64,000 nt of DNA, from the NCBI GenBank assembly GCA_029881725.1, contig JAOUMB010000006.1:29016-93015 (forward strand), written 5' to 3'. Source of the DNA: Nitrospirota bacterium (GTDB lineage Bacteria > Nitrospirota > JACRHL01). Position numbers and translations under genes: made by a program. Positions 37,445-48,160 of this stretch are shown piece after piece. Under the pieces are notes generated by a model. It saw only the letters and a program-made list of their open reading frames with translations, was not told the DNA's origin and did not search any database. Numbering within the stretch: position 1 is the stretch's first letter; each line of letters begins with the position of its first letter.

Positions 37445-38413
37445 ATGAAGGGCACCTCACTCCTCAACAAGAACACCCGTCTGGTGGTGATCGGCGCCAC
37501 CGGCCGCGAGGCCTCTCAGGTGGTACGCGAGTCCGAGGCACTGTTCCCCGGCATCATTCTGGCCGGTGTGACCCCGGGCAAGGGCGGCACCACCATCGAG
37601 CCGAACGTTCCCATCTTCAACACCATCGAAGAGGCGGTGGCGGAACATGGCGCAATCGATACCGCGCTGATCTACGTTCCGCCCGCATCGGTGAAGGACG
37701 CCGCGCTGGAGGCCATCGCCGCCGGGTTGAAGACCGTGTTCGTGATTACCGAGCACACCCCGATCCGCGATGCCGCGTTCATCTACCGGGTGGCCACCGA
37801 GAACGGTGTCCGCGTGGTGGGCGGCACCAGTCTGGGCTGCTTTGTTCCGGCCGTGGGGCGCATCGCGGCCATCGGCGGCAAGGCCCCCGAAGGCGCCCTG
37901 GCCGACGGCGGCCTGGTGGTGATTTCCAAGTCCGGCGGCCTGACCGTGACCACCGCCGAGATGCTCAAGCGCCGTGGCCACGGTGTGCTGATGGCGATGG
38001 GTATGGGCGGCGACATCATCGCCGGCACCATCTACTCCGACCTGATGGAAGAGCTTCAGGCCAACCCGGACTGCACCGGCCTGGTCATGCTGGGTGAAGT
38101 GGGCGGCACCTACGAGGAGCAGGCTGCCGAGGCCATTCAGGCGGGAAAATTCACCAAGCCGGTGGCGGCGTTCATCGGTGGCGAATTTCAGGAAGAGCAG
38201 GAAGGCGTGGCCTTCGGGCACGCGGGTGCGGTGGTGGAGCGCGGCAAGGGCAAGGCTTCGGACAAGAAGCGTTTGCTGGCGGCTGCCGGGCCCAACGTGC
38301 GCGTGGCCCGCTACTACCACGATCTTCCGGACTGCATCGAGGAACTGGGCGTGAAGCCGAATCTCGATAACCCGGCCTCCCGCGAGGTTCCGGCCAAGTA
38401 CGCGACCATTTAA
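37445..38413 (+). CDS. ccsB: Citryl-CoA synthetase small subunit-like (SCS-alpha type)
   Basis: 322-aa CoA-binding and phosphohistidine subunit. The Rossmann CoA-binding domain starts RLVVIGATGREASQVV, then GVTPGKGGTT, VPIFNTIEEAV and ALIYVPPASVKDAALEA. The phosphorylated histidine is His259 in EGVAFGHAGAVVERGKG. Strong ribosome site AGAAGGAGAG before ATG 37445. The protein lacks any fused citrate-synthase domain, unlike AclA of type I ATP-citrate lyase; that activity is supplied by the separate gene at 40854. A plain succinyl-CoA ligase alpha subunit (about 290 aa) is the alternative but fits the context less well. Confidence 0.82.
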   Translation: MKGTSLLNKNTRLVVIGATGREASQVVRESEALFPGIILAGVTPGKGGTTIEPNVPIFNTIEEAVAEHGAIDTALIYVPPASVKDAALEAIAAGLKTVFVITEHTPIRDAAFIYRVATENGVRVVGGTSLGCFVPAVGRIAAIGGKAPEGALADGGLVVISKSGGLTVTTAEMLKRRGHGVLMAMGMGGDIIAGTIYSDLMEELQANPDCTGLVMLGEVGGTYEEQAAEAIQAGKFTKPVAAFIGGEFQEEQEGVAFGHAGAVVERGKGKASDKKRLLAAAGPNVRVARYYHDLPDCIEELGVKPNLDNPASREVPAKYATI

Positions 38414-38453
38414 CGTCCTTTCGACCCCAGGCGCATCACCGCCAGGTTTTTGA

Positions 38454-40700
<2,247 letters not shown>

Positions 40701-40765
40701 TCGCGGATCGACGTGACCTGAGGATTAAGAGGGGTATAAACCCCATGGGATGATTCACCTGCATT

Positions 40766-40806
40766 AAAGGGGTGTGCTTTCTCCGCGAGGAGGGGGGCAC
40801 CCCTTT
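40766..40806 (+). terminator. Stem-loop between icd and the citryl-CoA lyase gene
   Basis: AAAGGGGTG (40766-40774) pairs with CACCCCTTT (40798-40806) around a 23-base loop, within the 153-base gap. Only a short T-rich stretch follows, so it may be a partial terminator, an RNA-processing site or a stabiliser that tunes downstream expression. Confidence 0.45.
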
Positions 40807-40853
40807 CTTGCGGAAGCGGTGGCGGGGCCACCCCGAGAGGACTGGAGGAGAGA

Positions 40854-41630
40854 ATGTCGGACGTGCTTTGGAAAACCGGTGTTGCCGGTCAGATTGACGG
40901 CAAGACCGTCGTGCGTGGCTATCCGCTGCAGGAGCTGATTGGCAACGTCAGTTTTGCCGAGTCCATCTATCTGGTGCTGAAGGGGGAACTGCCCTCCGCG
41001 CCGGAAGCCAAGATGATGAACGCCATGCTCACCGCGTGCATCGATCACGGCATCGCCCCGCCCAGCGTGGTGGCCGCGCGCACCGTGTTCTCGGGCGGAA
41101 ACTCGCTGAATTCCGCCGTGGCTGCCGGTGCCCTGACCCTGGGCGACTTTCACGGCGGCGCCATCGAGCAGTGCATGAAGCTGTTCGAAGAACTGATCGA
41201 CGATTCCGTCACCGACATGAAGCAGCTTGCCAAGGACAAGGTGGCCGAGATGCGGGCCGCAAAGCGCCGCTTTCCGGGCTTTGGCCACAAGCTGTACAAG
41301 CGCGACCCGCGCACCGTGCGCATGCTGGAGTTGGCCAAGGAATACGGATTCGGCGGCAACTACATCAACTTTGCGGTGGCGGTGCAGGATTCACTGGAGG
41401 AAACCATGGGGCGTGACATGCCCCTGAATGTGGACGGCGCCATCGCCGCCATCCTGTGCGACATGGGCTTCGACTGGAAGGTCGGAAAAGGGTTCTTCAT
41501 TATCGCCCGCATCCCCGGTGTGGTGGCCCACATCGTCGAGGAGTGGTCGCGCGAGAAACCGTTCCGCCGCCTGCCGGAAGGGGCATATGCCTACGACGGG
41601 GCCGCCCTGCGGCGCGTTCCGGGCGCCTAG
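40854..41630 (+). CDS. ccl: Citryl-CoA lyase (short citrate synthase-like protein)
   Basis: 258-aa protein matching only the catalytic core of citrate synthase, the size of stand-alone citryl-CoA lyase (about 260) rather than citrate synthase (about 430). All three catalytic positions are present: His100 in LGDFHGGAIEQ, His145 in RFPGFGHKLYKRDPR, Asp194 in PLNVDGAIAAIL. It should split citryl-CoA into acetyl-CoA and oxaloacetate. ATG 40854 follows GGAGGAGAG. It lies between monomeric isocitrate dehydrogenase and aconitase. A C-terminal ACL fragment of other bacteria is homologous, hence the label split ATP-citrate lyase is also possible. Confidence 0.86.
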   Translation: MSDVLWKTGVAGQIDGKTVVRGYPLQELIGNVSFAESIYLVLKGELPSAPEAKMMNAMLTACIDHGIAPPSVVAARTVFSGGNSLNSAVAAGALTLGDFHGGAIEQCMKLFEELIDDSVTDMKQLAKDKVAEMRAAKRRFPGFGHKLYKRDPRTVRMLELAKEYGFGGNYINFAVAVQDSLEETMGRDMPLNVDGAIAAILCDMGFDWKVGKGFFIIARIPGVVAHIVEEWSREKPFRRLPEGAYAYDGAALRRVPGA

Positions 41631-41662
41631 CCGCCTCACGTTTTATCAGAGGGATTTAAACA

Positions 41663-43927
41663 ATGCTCATCGATATCAACGACGTAAAAAAACTGTATGC
41701 GCGCCTGGATGCGGTGCACGCCGCCGCCCGCAAGCGCACCGGCAAGCCGCTCACCGCCGCCGAGAAGATTCTGTTCTCGCACATGGATGATGCTGACAGC
41801 TGCGGCATTTCCCGCGGCAAGGACGACGTGTGGCTGCGCCCGGACCGGGTGGCCATGCAGGACGCCACCGCGCAGATGGCGATCCTCCAGTTCATGACCG
41901 CCGGCATGCCCAAGGCCGCCGTGCCGTCCACGGTGCACTGCGATCACCTGATCCAGGCCTACAAGGGTTCCCAGCAGGATCTTCTGGTGGCCGAGGACAC
42001 CAACAAGGAGGTCTACGACTTCCTGCGTTCGGCGGCCCAGCGCTACGGCATGGGTTTCTGGAAACCGGGCAGCGGCATCATCCACCAGGTGGTGCTGGAG
42101 AACTATGCGGTTCCGGGCATGATGATGATCGGTACCGATTCCCACACCCCCAACGCGGGCGGCATGGGCATGATCGCCATCGGCGTGGGTGGTGCGGATG
42201 CCGTGGACGTGATGACCGGCCAGGCACTTTCCACCCGCATGCCGAAGCTGGTGGGCATCAAGCTGACCGGCGAACTGTCCGGCTGGACCTCGGCCAAGGA
42301 CGTGATTCTGCGGGTGGCCCAGATCATGACCGTGAAGGGCGGCACCGGAAAGATCGTCGAATACTTCGGCCCCGGCGCCCGTTCCATCTCGGCCACCGGC
42401 AAGGGCACCATCACCAACATGGGTGCCGAGATCGGCGCCACCACCAGCCTGTTCGGCTATGACGAGTCCATGGCCCGCTACCTGCGCGCCACCGAGCGCG
42501 GCGCAGTGGCCGACCTGTGCGACCAGTACGCCAGCTACCTGACCGCCGATCCGGAAGTGGAAGCCAACCCGGAGCAGTTCTACGATGAGGTCATCGAGAT
42601 CAACCTGTCGGAGCTGGAGCCGCACGTGGTGGGGCCGCACACCCCGGACCTGGCGCGCAAGATCTCCGATCTGGCCGCCGAGACCGACCGCGAGGGATAC
42701 CCGGAGGCGTTGACCGCCGCCCTCATCGGCTCCTGCACCAACTCCTCCTACGAGGATCTGACCCGTGCCGTGGACGTGGCCCGTCAGGCCGCCGCCAAGG
42801 GGCTGAAGGCCAAGGCGTCGTTCATGATCAGCCCGGGTTCCGAGCGGGTTCAGGAGACCATCATCCGGGACGGCATCCTGGAAGGGTTCGAGCAGGTGGG
42901 CGGCATCGTGCTGTCCAACTCCTGCGGCCCCTGCATCGGCCAGTGGAAGCGGGACGACATCAAGAAGGGGGATGCCAACAGCATCATCACTTCGTTCAAC
43001 CGCAATTTCCGCGCCCGCAACGACTCCAACCCGGAGACCCGCGGCTTCATCGCCAGCCCGGAGATCGTGGTGGCCATGGGTCTGGCCGGCTCGCTGAAGT
43101 TCAACCCGCTGACCGACAGCCTGACCGCCGCCGACGGCACCAAGTTCAAGCTGGAAGCCCCCAAGGGCACCGAGTTGCCCGCTGGCGGCTTTGCGTCCAA
43201 GGATGCGGGTTACCTGGCGCCCATCGACAACGCCCCTCCGGTGCAGGTGGACCCGAACAGCGACCGCATTGCGCTGCTGGATCCGTTCCCCAAGCTGGAC
43301 CCGAAGGCCGACTATCAGGACATGCCAGTGCTGGTGAAGGCGCTGGGCAAGTGCACCACCGACCACGTGTCTCCGGCCGGTCCGTGGCTGAAGTACCGGG
43401 GGCACCTGGATAATATCAGCGGCAACATGTACATCGGCGCCACCAACGCCTTCACCCAGGAAGCGGGCAAGGGCACCAACGTGCTGACCGGCGAAAAAGG
43501 CTTGGACTACAACCTGGTGGCCCGTGACTACAAGGCCAAGGGCATCGGCTGGGTGGTGATCGCGGACGAGAATTACGGGGAGGGTTCCTCCCGTGAGCAC
43601 GCCGCCATGGAGCCGCGCCACCTGAACGGCCGCGCGGTGATCGCCCGCTCGTTTGCGCGCATCGCCGAGGCGAACCTCAAGAAGCAGGGTATTCTGCCGC
43701 TGACCTTCGCCAACGCCGCCGACTACGACAAGGTGAAGGAGGATGACCGCATCACCCTCACCGGTCTGGACTCCATCGCCCCCGGCAAGCCGGTGACCAT
43801 GGAGATCAAACACGCCGACGGTTCCGTGGATACCGCCACCCTGAATCACTCCCTGAACGACACCCACATCGGGTGGTTCCAGGCCGGTTCCGCGCTGAAC
43901 AAGATCCGCGAGGAGCAGAACGCGTAA
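41663..43927 (+). CDS. acn: Aconitate hydratase, mitochondrial type
   Basis: 754-aa iron-sulfur enzyme interconverting citrate and isocitrate. Cluster cysteines are Cys358 ([11 protein letters not shown]), Cys421 and Cys424 ([10 protein letters not shown]). [15 protein letters not shown] and the C-terminal swivel domain [19 protein letters not shown] are intact. The sequence and length follow the mitochondrial-type aconitase rather than AcnA/IRP1 (about 890) or AcnB. ATG 41663, 32 bases after the lyase gene, with a strong terminator after the stop. It is the last gene of the reductive-TCA cluster. Confidence 0.95.
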   Translation: MLIDINDVKKLYARLDAVHAAARKRTGKPLTAAEKILFSHMDDADSCGISRGKDDVWLRPDRVAMQDATAQMAILQFMTAGMPKAAVPSTVHCDHLIQAYKGSQQDLLVAEDTNKEVYDFLRSAAQRYGMGFWKPGSGIIHQVVLENYAVPGMMMIGTDSHTPNAGGMGMIAIGVGGADAVDVMTGQALSTRMPKLVGIKLTGELSGWTSAKDVILRVAQIMTVKGGTGKIVEYFGPGARSISATGKGTITNMGAEIGATTSLFGYDESMARYLRATERGAVADLCDQYASYLTADPEVEANPEQFYDEVIEINLSELEPHVVGPHTPDLARKISDLAAETDREGYPEALTAALIGSCTNSSYEDLTRAVDVARQAAAKGLKAKASFMISPGSERVQETIIRDGILEGFEQVGGIVLSNSCGPCIGQWKRDDIKKGDANSIITSFNRNFRARNDSNPETRGFIASPEIVVAMGLAGSLKFNPLTDSLTAADGTKFKLEAPKGTELPAGGFASKDAGYLAPIDNAPPVQVDPNSDRIALLDPFPKLDPKADYQDMPVLVKALGKCTTDHVSPAGPWLKYRGHLDNISGNMYIGATNAFTQEAGKGTNVLTGEKGLDYNLVARDYKAKGIGWVVIADENYGEGSSREHAAMEPRHLNGRAVIARSFARIAEANLKKQGILPLTFANAADYDKVKEDDRITLTGLDSIAPGKPVTMEIKHADGSVDTATLNHSLNDTHIGWFQAGSALNKIREEQNA

Positions 43928-43953
43928 GCGTTCCGTCTCCACGGCTCGCAAAA

Positions 43954-43998
43954 CAAAGGTCCCCCGGTCCGCCACAGGCCGGGGGACCTTTGTTTTTT
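43954..43998 (+). terminator. Rho-independent terminator after aconitase
   Basis: CAAAGGTCCCCCGG (43954-43967) pairs perfectly over 14 bases with CCGGGGGACCTTTG (43979-43992), followed by six T. It ends the citrate-cleavage/aconitase transcript. Confidence 0.9.
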
Positions 43999-44025
43999 GC
44001 GCGGCGCCATGCTGCCGGGTATGAT
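43997..44025 (+). promoter_or_regulatory. Probable promoter of the ferritin-like gene
   Basis: TTGCGC (43997-44002) and TATGAT (44020-44025) with a 17-base spacer, 43 bases before ATG 44069. The -35 overlaps the T-tract of the preceding terminator. Confidence 0.5.
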
Positions 44026-44068
44026 CGGACGTGCGAGGGTGCGGGAGATATCTCAGGGGGAAGAATCG

Positions 44069-44608
44069 ATGGACAAAAAACCATTTCTGACCGACGTGAA
44101 AACCTTGCGGGAACGCGCCCGCATGCACATTGAGCAGGGGGCCGTCACCGACAGTTACGGTGCCGACCGCCAGGTGGTCGTCCGTCTGCTCAACGAGGCC
44201 CTGGCCACCGAGATCGTCTGCGTGCTGCGCTACCGGCGGCACCACTTCATGGCGGCGGGCATCAACGCCCAGAGCGTGGCCGCCGAGTTCCTGCTGCACG
44301 CCAACGAGGAGCAGGCACACGCGGACCAGATCGCCGCGCGCATCGTGCAACTGGGGGGAGAACCGGATTTCTCGCCGGAAGGCCTGCTGGCCCGCAGCCA
44401 CGCGGAATACGTGGAGGGGAATTCCCTCACCGACATGATCCGCGAGGACCTGGTGGCGGAGCGGGTGGCCATCGACAGCTACCGGGAGATGATCAACTAC
44501 CTCGGGAACGGTGATTCCACCACCCGGCGCATGCTGGAAGGGATCCTCGCCATGGAGGAGGAGCACGCCGACGACCTGGCAAGCCTGCTGGCGGAGATGG
44601 GGGGCTAG
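44069..44608 (+). CDS. Ferritin-like/bacterioferritin-type di-iron protein
   Basis: 179-aa four-helix ferritin-like protein. Di-iron ligands are recognisable as Glu48 (ALATEIVCVLRYRRHHF), the ExxH of helix 2 (Glu81, His84 in NEEQAHADQI), Glu131 (DLVAERVAIDSYREM) and the ExxH of helix 4 (Glu163, His166 in AMEEEHADDL). Such proteins store iron or detoxify iron and peroxide (bacterioferritin or DpsA-like). No heme-binding methionine assignment is possible. ATG 44069 follows AGGGGGAAG. It is a single-gene unit with its own promoter after the aconitase terminator. Iron handling matters in a suspected magnetotactic lineage, but this family is widespread. Confidence 0.85.
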   Translation: MDKKPFLTDVKTLRERARMHIEQGAVTDSYGADRQVVVRLLNEALATEIVCVLRYRRHHFMAAGINAQSVAAEFLLHANEEQAHADQIAARIVQLGGEPDFSPEGLLARSHAEYVEGNSLTDMIREDLVAERVAIDSYREMINYLGNGDSTTRRMLEGILAMEEEHADDLASLLAEMGG

Positions 44609-44684
44609 GGTAAGGTCCAGATCTGTTCTATGACCCTCGTCATATCCCTCCCGCCGCCGCGATCTGGTATCATTCTCCCCGCAT

Positions 44685-44704
44685 TTACAAAAACTTGTTT
44701 GTAA
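44685..44704. repeat. AT-rich inverted repeat upstream of an unknown membrane protein
   Basis: TTACAAA (44685-44691) and TTTGTAA (44698-44704) are perfect complements around AACTTG, 50 bases before the start at 44754, in GC-rich surroundings. It resembles a dimeric repressor operator; no regulator is identified. Confidence 0.45.
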
Positions 44705-44753
44705 CGCCCGGCGGCCGGGATGGGTGGCCTCGGGTTGAAATATCGGAATCGCC

Positions 44754-45488
44754 ATGCAATCAACACCCATGAACCGCGCCAAGGCCATCGTGCTGGTGGC
44801 AGCGGGCACCATCGGCGGGGGTACCGCCGGGATACCGGTCTGGCAGTCGGTGGTTCAGGCCGCTTCCCTCGGATTTCTGATCTCGCTGGCGCTGGTCTAC
44901 GGCCAGTTCCGCATTCAGGCCAAGGGCATTCAGGGACGCGGCAGCTGGGAACGCACCAAGTGGCTCACCTTGGCGGGCGTGGTGTGGGGCGGTATTATCG
45001 GCTGGCTCACCAGCAGCGGGATTCTCGCCTTCGAATACGGCGTCAAGAGCGTCACCCACGGCTCCCACTATCCGCGCAACAACACCTTCGGCCTGCTGGT
45101 GGAGGGGGTGTCCCCGGAAATTCTGCCCACCATCTGTACCGGCGTGTTCGTGAGCGTGGCCCTGGGGCTGGCCTTCAGCCTGCTCAAGGAAGAGGACGCC
45201 ATGTGGTTCCTGCTGCCGTGGTGCGTGCCGCTGGGGTGGTGGACCGGCGCCGAGTCACTGGCCATCGGGCAGGCATTGGGGTACCTGAATTGGGAGTTCA
45301 TCGGTCCCGCCCAGACCCAGGGCATGCGCTTCGGAATTCCGTGGGTGGAATTCATGGTCATTTCCCGCTGGGCATTTATGAAGTCGGATGGTTCCCTGAA
45401 CGCCCTGCGCGCCCGCATCAAGGCCGAAGATGACGCCAAATGGGCTGCCGCCGCAGCCGGTTCCGGTGGCACTTCCTCCACATCCTGA
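44754..45488 (+). CDS. Unrecognised multi-pass membrane protein
   Basis: 244-aa inner-membrane protein I do not recognise. There are about five hydrophobic segments: near residues 13-30 and 33-46 (SLGFLISLALVYG), near 70-85 (LAGVVWGGIIGWLTSSG), near 125-142 (ICTGVFVSVALGLAFSLL) and near 150-165 (MWFLLPWCVPLGWWTGA). The C-terminal about 50 residues are hydrophilic and end in an Ala/Gly/Ser-rich tail. ATG 44754. The stop overlaps the next gene by one base (TGATG), so it is probably translated together with the TPR lipoprotein. A shared complex in the envelope is plausible but unproven. Confidence 0.7.
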   Translation: MQSTPMNRAKAIVLVAAGTIGGGTAGIPVWQSVVQAASLGFLISLALVYGQFRIQAKGIQGRGSWERTKWLTLAGVVWGGIIGWLTSSGILAFEYGVKSVTHGSHYPRNNTFGLLVEGVSPEILPTICTGVFVSVALGLAFSLLKEEDAMWFLLPWCVPLGWWTGAESLAIGQALGYLNWEFIGPAQTQGMRFGIPWVEFMVISRWAFMKSDGSLNALRARIKAEDDAKWAAAAAGSGGTSSTS

Positions 45489-46183
45489 TGAAGCGGAACA
45501 CCATGCGTGTGCTGATTACCGCGGTGGCGGTGGCCCTGTCCGTGGCCACCCTGGGGGCGGGTGGTTGCCGGGAGGAGAGTCCGGCCATGAAAAAAGCCAA
45601 CCTGGGGCGGGCGTTCACCGAGCGCGGCGATACCGAACGCGCCATCCGCACCCTGAACGAGGCCATCCGGCTGGATCCTGAACTGGTCATGTCCTACGAA
45701 CTGCTGGGCGAAGCCCAACTGGCGGCGGGCAACCACGAGGAGGCCATCAAGAGCTTCCGCGAAACCGTGCGCCGCGATCCGGTACGAGACACCGCCCATA
45801 CCTCCCTTGGCTGCCTGCTACTGGCCACCGGCGGTGATCTGAACGAGGCCGAAACGGCCCTGGACGCGGCCATGCAGGTAAACCAGGCCGACAGCCGTTC
45901 CCTGGCTTGCATGGGCGCCCTGCGTCTGGAGCAGCGCGACATGACGCAGGCGGTGGCGATGAGCGAAAAGGCCATCTCCCTCAACCCGCAAAGCGTGCAG
46001 GCGCGGCTTAATCTGGGGCTGGCATTTATGGAAATGGGGCGCACCGAGGAGGCACGCACCCAGGTGGAGCAGGTCATCTCCCTGGCACGGGATAACGAGG
46101 CCGTGAAATCACAGGCCCGGATGCTGCTCGATGTGCTGTCCCACCCGTCCGTGCAGGGAGGCCCTGCGGACCCCTCCGGCTAG
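45488..46183 (+). CDS. Tetratricopeptide-repeat lipoprotein
   Basis: 231-aa secreted protein. A signal peptide with a lipobox-like end (ATLGAGGC-REES) is followed by about five TPR units from residue 35, for example ANLGRAFTERGDTERAIRTL, then SYELLGEAQLAAGNHEEAI and ARLNLGLAFMEMGRTEEA. It probably serves as a protein-binding scaffold facing the periplasm. ATG 45488 overlaps the previous stop; ATG 45503 is an alternative. The layout recalls PilF/PilW, but no pilus genes are near. It is convergent with the ArsR gene, whose end lies four bases away. Confidence 0.8.
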   Translation: MKRNTMRVLITAVAVALSVATLGAGGCREESPAMKKANLGRAFTERGDTERAIRTLNEAIRLDPELVMSYELLGEAQLAAGNHEEAIKSFRETVRRDPVRDTAHTSLGCLLLATGGDLNEAETALDAAMQVNQADSRSLACMGALRLEQRDMTQAVAMSEKAISLNPQSVQARLNLGLAFMEMGRTEEARTQVEQVISLARDNEAVKSQARMLLDVLSHPSVQGGPADPSG

Positions 46184-46187
46184 CCGG

Positions 46188-46532
46188 TCACTCGTTGGCA
46201 ACACGCTCGCACAGGGCATCCAGATACCCGGCGCGGTCGCCAAACGGGCCTTCCCAGAACATGCGGTAGTTCTCCAGCCACTCCGCCGCTTCCGACAGCG
46301 GATTGGCCTTGAGACTGCAACGATGCACCCGGCCCTGGACGCGGCGCTGCATCAGACCGCATTCCTCCAGCACCTTCAGGTGCTTGGTGACGGCGGGCAG
46401 GCTCATGTTGAGCGGCGCGGCAAGCTCCCCCACGGAGCACTCGCCGGCCATCAGGCGGGCCAGGATCACACGGCGCGGCGGAGCCGACAGGGCGTGAAAC
46501 AGGCGATTCAGTGTTTGGTTTCGTTCGACCAT
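46188..46532 (-). CDS. ArsR/SmtB-family winged-helix regulator
   Basis: 114-aa winged helix-turn-helix protein. MVERNQTLNRLFHALSAPPRR is the ArsR dimer helix, then ARLMAGECSVGELAAPLNMSLPAVTKHLKVLE is the recognition HTH, and GLMQRRVQGRVHRCSL is the wing. It has no CxCxxC-type metal site; it belongs to the metal-free subgroup often paired with SRPBCC proteins (the C-terminal WLENYRMFWEG is typical). Cys residues are scattered and not arranged as a sensor. Divergent from the M32 carboxypeptidase, with 116 bases between the genes. Confidence 0.88.
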   Translation of the reverse strand: MVERNQTLNRLFHALSAPPRRVILARLMAGECSVGELAAPLNMSLPAVTKHLKVLEECGLMQRRVQGRVHRCSLKANPLSEAAEWLENYRMFWEGPFGDRAGYLDALCERVANE

Positions 46533-46648
46533 AGCGGGACTAAATGTAGCCGTTTCCCGCCACCTGTCAAATCAACGGGTTAAAGGTTACGTGTTGCACA
46601 ATTTCAAACAGATGCCCAATCCCTGCCGAATGGCGTAAACTGGTGGGC

Positions 46649-48160
46649 ATGACCGCACCGCTTACCGCCCTGAAGGCGGCCCTTAGTGAAATTCATGCCC
46701 TTGAAGGCGCTTCCCACCTGCTGGTGTGGGACCAGCACACCCACATGCCGCCGGGCGGGGAGGGTGCCCGGGGCGGACATCTGGCCGCGCTGAAAAATGT
46801 CATTCACCAGCGGGCCACCTCGCCGGAGCTGGGGCGCCTTCTGGAGGCGGCCGAGCGGCACCTGCCGGAACTGGACCCGGACGGGGACGATTCCTGCCTG
46901 ATCCGCGTGGCGCGGCGCGATTTTGAGCGTCAAACCCGCATCCCGTCCGATTACGTGGGGCGCTTTGCCGAGCACTCCGCCGATGGCTTTGCCGCATGGT
47001 CTAGGGCACGAGAGGCCAATGATTTTCAACTGGTGCGGCCGTTCCTGGAGCGCACGGTGGACCTGAGCCGGGAGTATTCCGGGTTTTTTCCGGCGGCCCA
47101 CGTGGCGGACCCGCTGATCGACCATTCCGATCCCGGCTGGACGGTGGCCACCATTACCCCGCTGTTTTCCGCCTTGCGTGAAGGGCTGGTGCCGCTGGTG
47201 GCGGCCATCGGTGAGCGCCCGCAACCGGAGTGCGGTTTTCTGTTTGGGGACTTTCCGGAACGGCAGCAGATGGCGCTCAGTCTGAAGTTGGCCGAGCGCA
47301 TCGGCTACGACACCGCCCGTGGCCGTCTGGACCTGTCCCTGCACCCGTTTTCCATCAGTTTTGCCGTGGACGACGTGCGCATCACCACGCGGGTAAAGAC
47401 CGACGACCTGACCGAGTGCCTGTTTTCCACCCTGCACGAGGCCGGGCACGGCATGTACGAGCAGGGAATCGGTGCGGCGCTGGACGGCACGCCGCTGGCC
47501 TCGGGCGCCTCCTCCGGTGTGCATGAAAGCCAGTCCCGCCTGTGGGAGAATCTGGTGGGCCGCTCCCGCCCCTTCTGGGATTTTGCCTGGGACGAACTGA
47601 CCACCGCCTTTCCGGCCCAGTTGTCGGGCGTGGGCGCGGATGAATTCCACCGGGCCATCAACCGCGTGCAGCCGTCCCTGATCCGCACCGATGCCGACGA
47701 GGTGACCTACAACCTGCACGTGATGATGCGCTTTGACCTGGAAATCGCCCTGCTGGATGGCAGCTTGAAGGTGTCCGATCTGCCCCGGGCGTGGGCGGAG
47801 CGCATCCAGTCCGACCTGGGGGTGAGTCCCACCGGCGACGCCGACGGCGCGCTTCAGGACGTGCACTGGTTTTGCGATCACGTGGGCGGGGCGTTCCAGG
47901 GATACACCCTGGGCAACCTGATGAGCGCCCAGTTTTTTGCGGCGGCACAGGCGGCCCATCCGAACCTGGCGGAGCGGATCGCTGAGGGCGATTTTGCCCC
48001 GCTGCTTGGTTGGCTGCGTGAACACCTGCACCGGCACGGCCGCAAGTTCGACGATCATCGCCTGATCCGGGATGCCACCGGCGGCGACCTGGCGGTCACC
48101 CCGTTTCTGGACTACCTGCGCGCCAAATACACCCCGCTGTATGGGCTTTCCGGCGCATGA
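46649..48160 (+). CDS. M32 family thermostable carboxypeptidase (Taq type)
   Basis: 503-aa cytoplasmic metallocarboxypeptidase removing C-terminal residues. Zinc-binding HEAGH lies at residues 263-267 (TLHEAGHGMYEQG), followed by GVHESQSRLWENLVGRS, which supplies the third ligand, and IRTDADEVTYNLHVMMRFDLE, all diagnostic of M32. The N-terminal WDQHTHMPPGG segment is also conserved. Length about 500 is normal. ATG 46649 is preferred over GTG 46643. It overlaps the ELM1-like gene by four bases. Confidence 0.95.
   Translation: MTAPLTALKAALSEIHALEGASHLLVWDQHTHMPPGGEGARGGHLAALKNVIHQRATSPELGRLLEAAERHLPELDPDGDDSCLIRVARRDFERQTRIPSDYVGRFAEHSADGFAAWSRAREANDFQLVRPFLERTVDLSREYSGFFPAAHVADPLIDHSDPGWTVATITPLFSALREGLVPLVAAIGERPQPECGFLFGDFPERQQMALSLKLAERIGYDTARGRLDLSLHPFSISFAVDDVRITTRVKTDDLTECLFSTLHEAGHGMYEQGIGAALDGTPLASGASSGVHESQSRLWENLVGRSRPFWDFAWDELTTAFPAQLSGVGADEFHRAINRVQPSLIRTDADEVTYNLHVMMRFDLEIALLDGSLKVSDLPRAWAERIQSDLGVSPTGDADGALQDVHWFCDHVGGAFQGYTLGNLMSAQFFAAAQAAHPNLAERIAEGDFAPLLGWLREHLHRHGRKFDDHRLIRDATGGDLAVTPFLDYLRAKYTPLYGLSGA

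Noticed and set aside
36091-38413. Ordinary succinyl-CoA synthetase sucCD
   Set aside because: Kept as an alternative only: both proteins are longer than SucC and SucD, and the neighbours are citryl-CoA lyase and aconitase rather than 2-oxoglutarate dehydrogenase.
41636-44812. 1058-codon minus-strand frame over the lyase, aconitase and ferritin genes
   Set aside because: Composition artefact of GC-rich codons; translation is His/Gly/Ala-rich with no family resemblance, and the plus-strand genes are certain.
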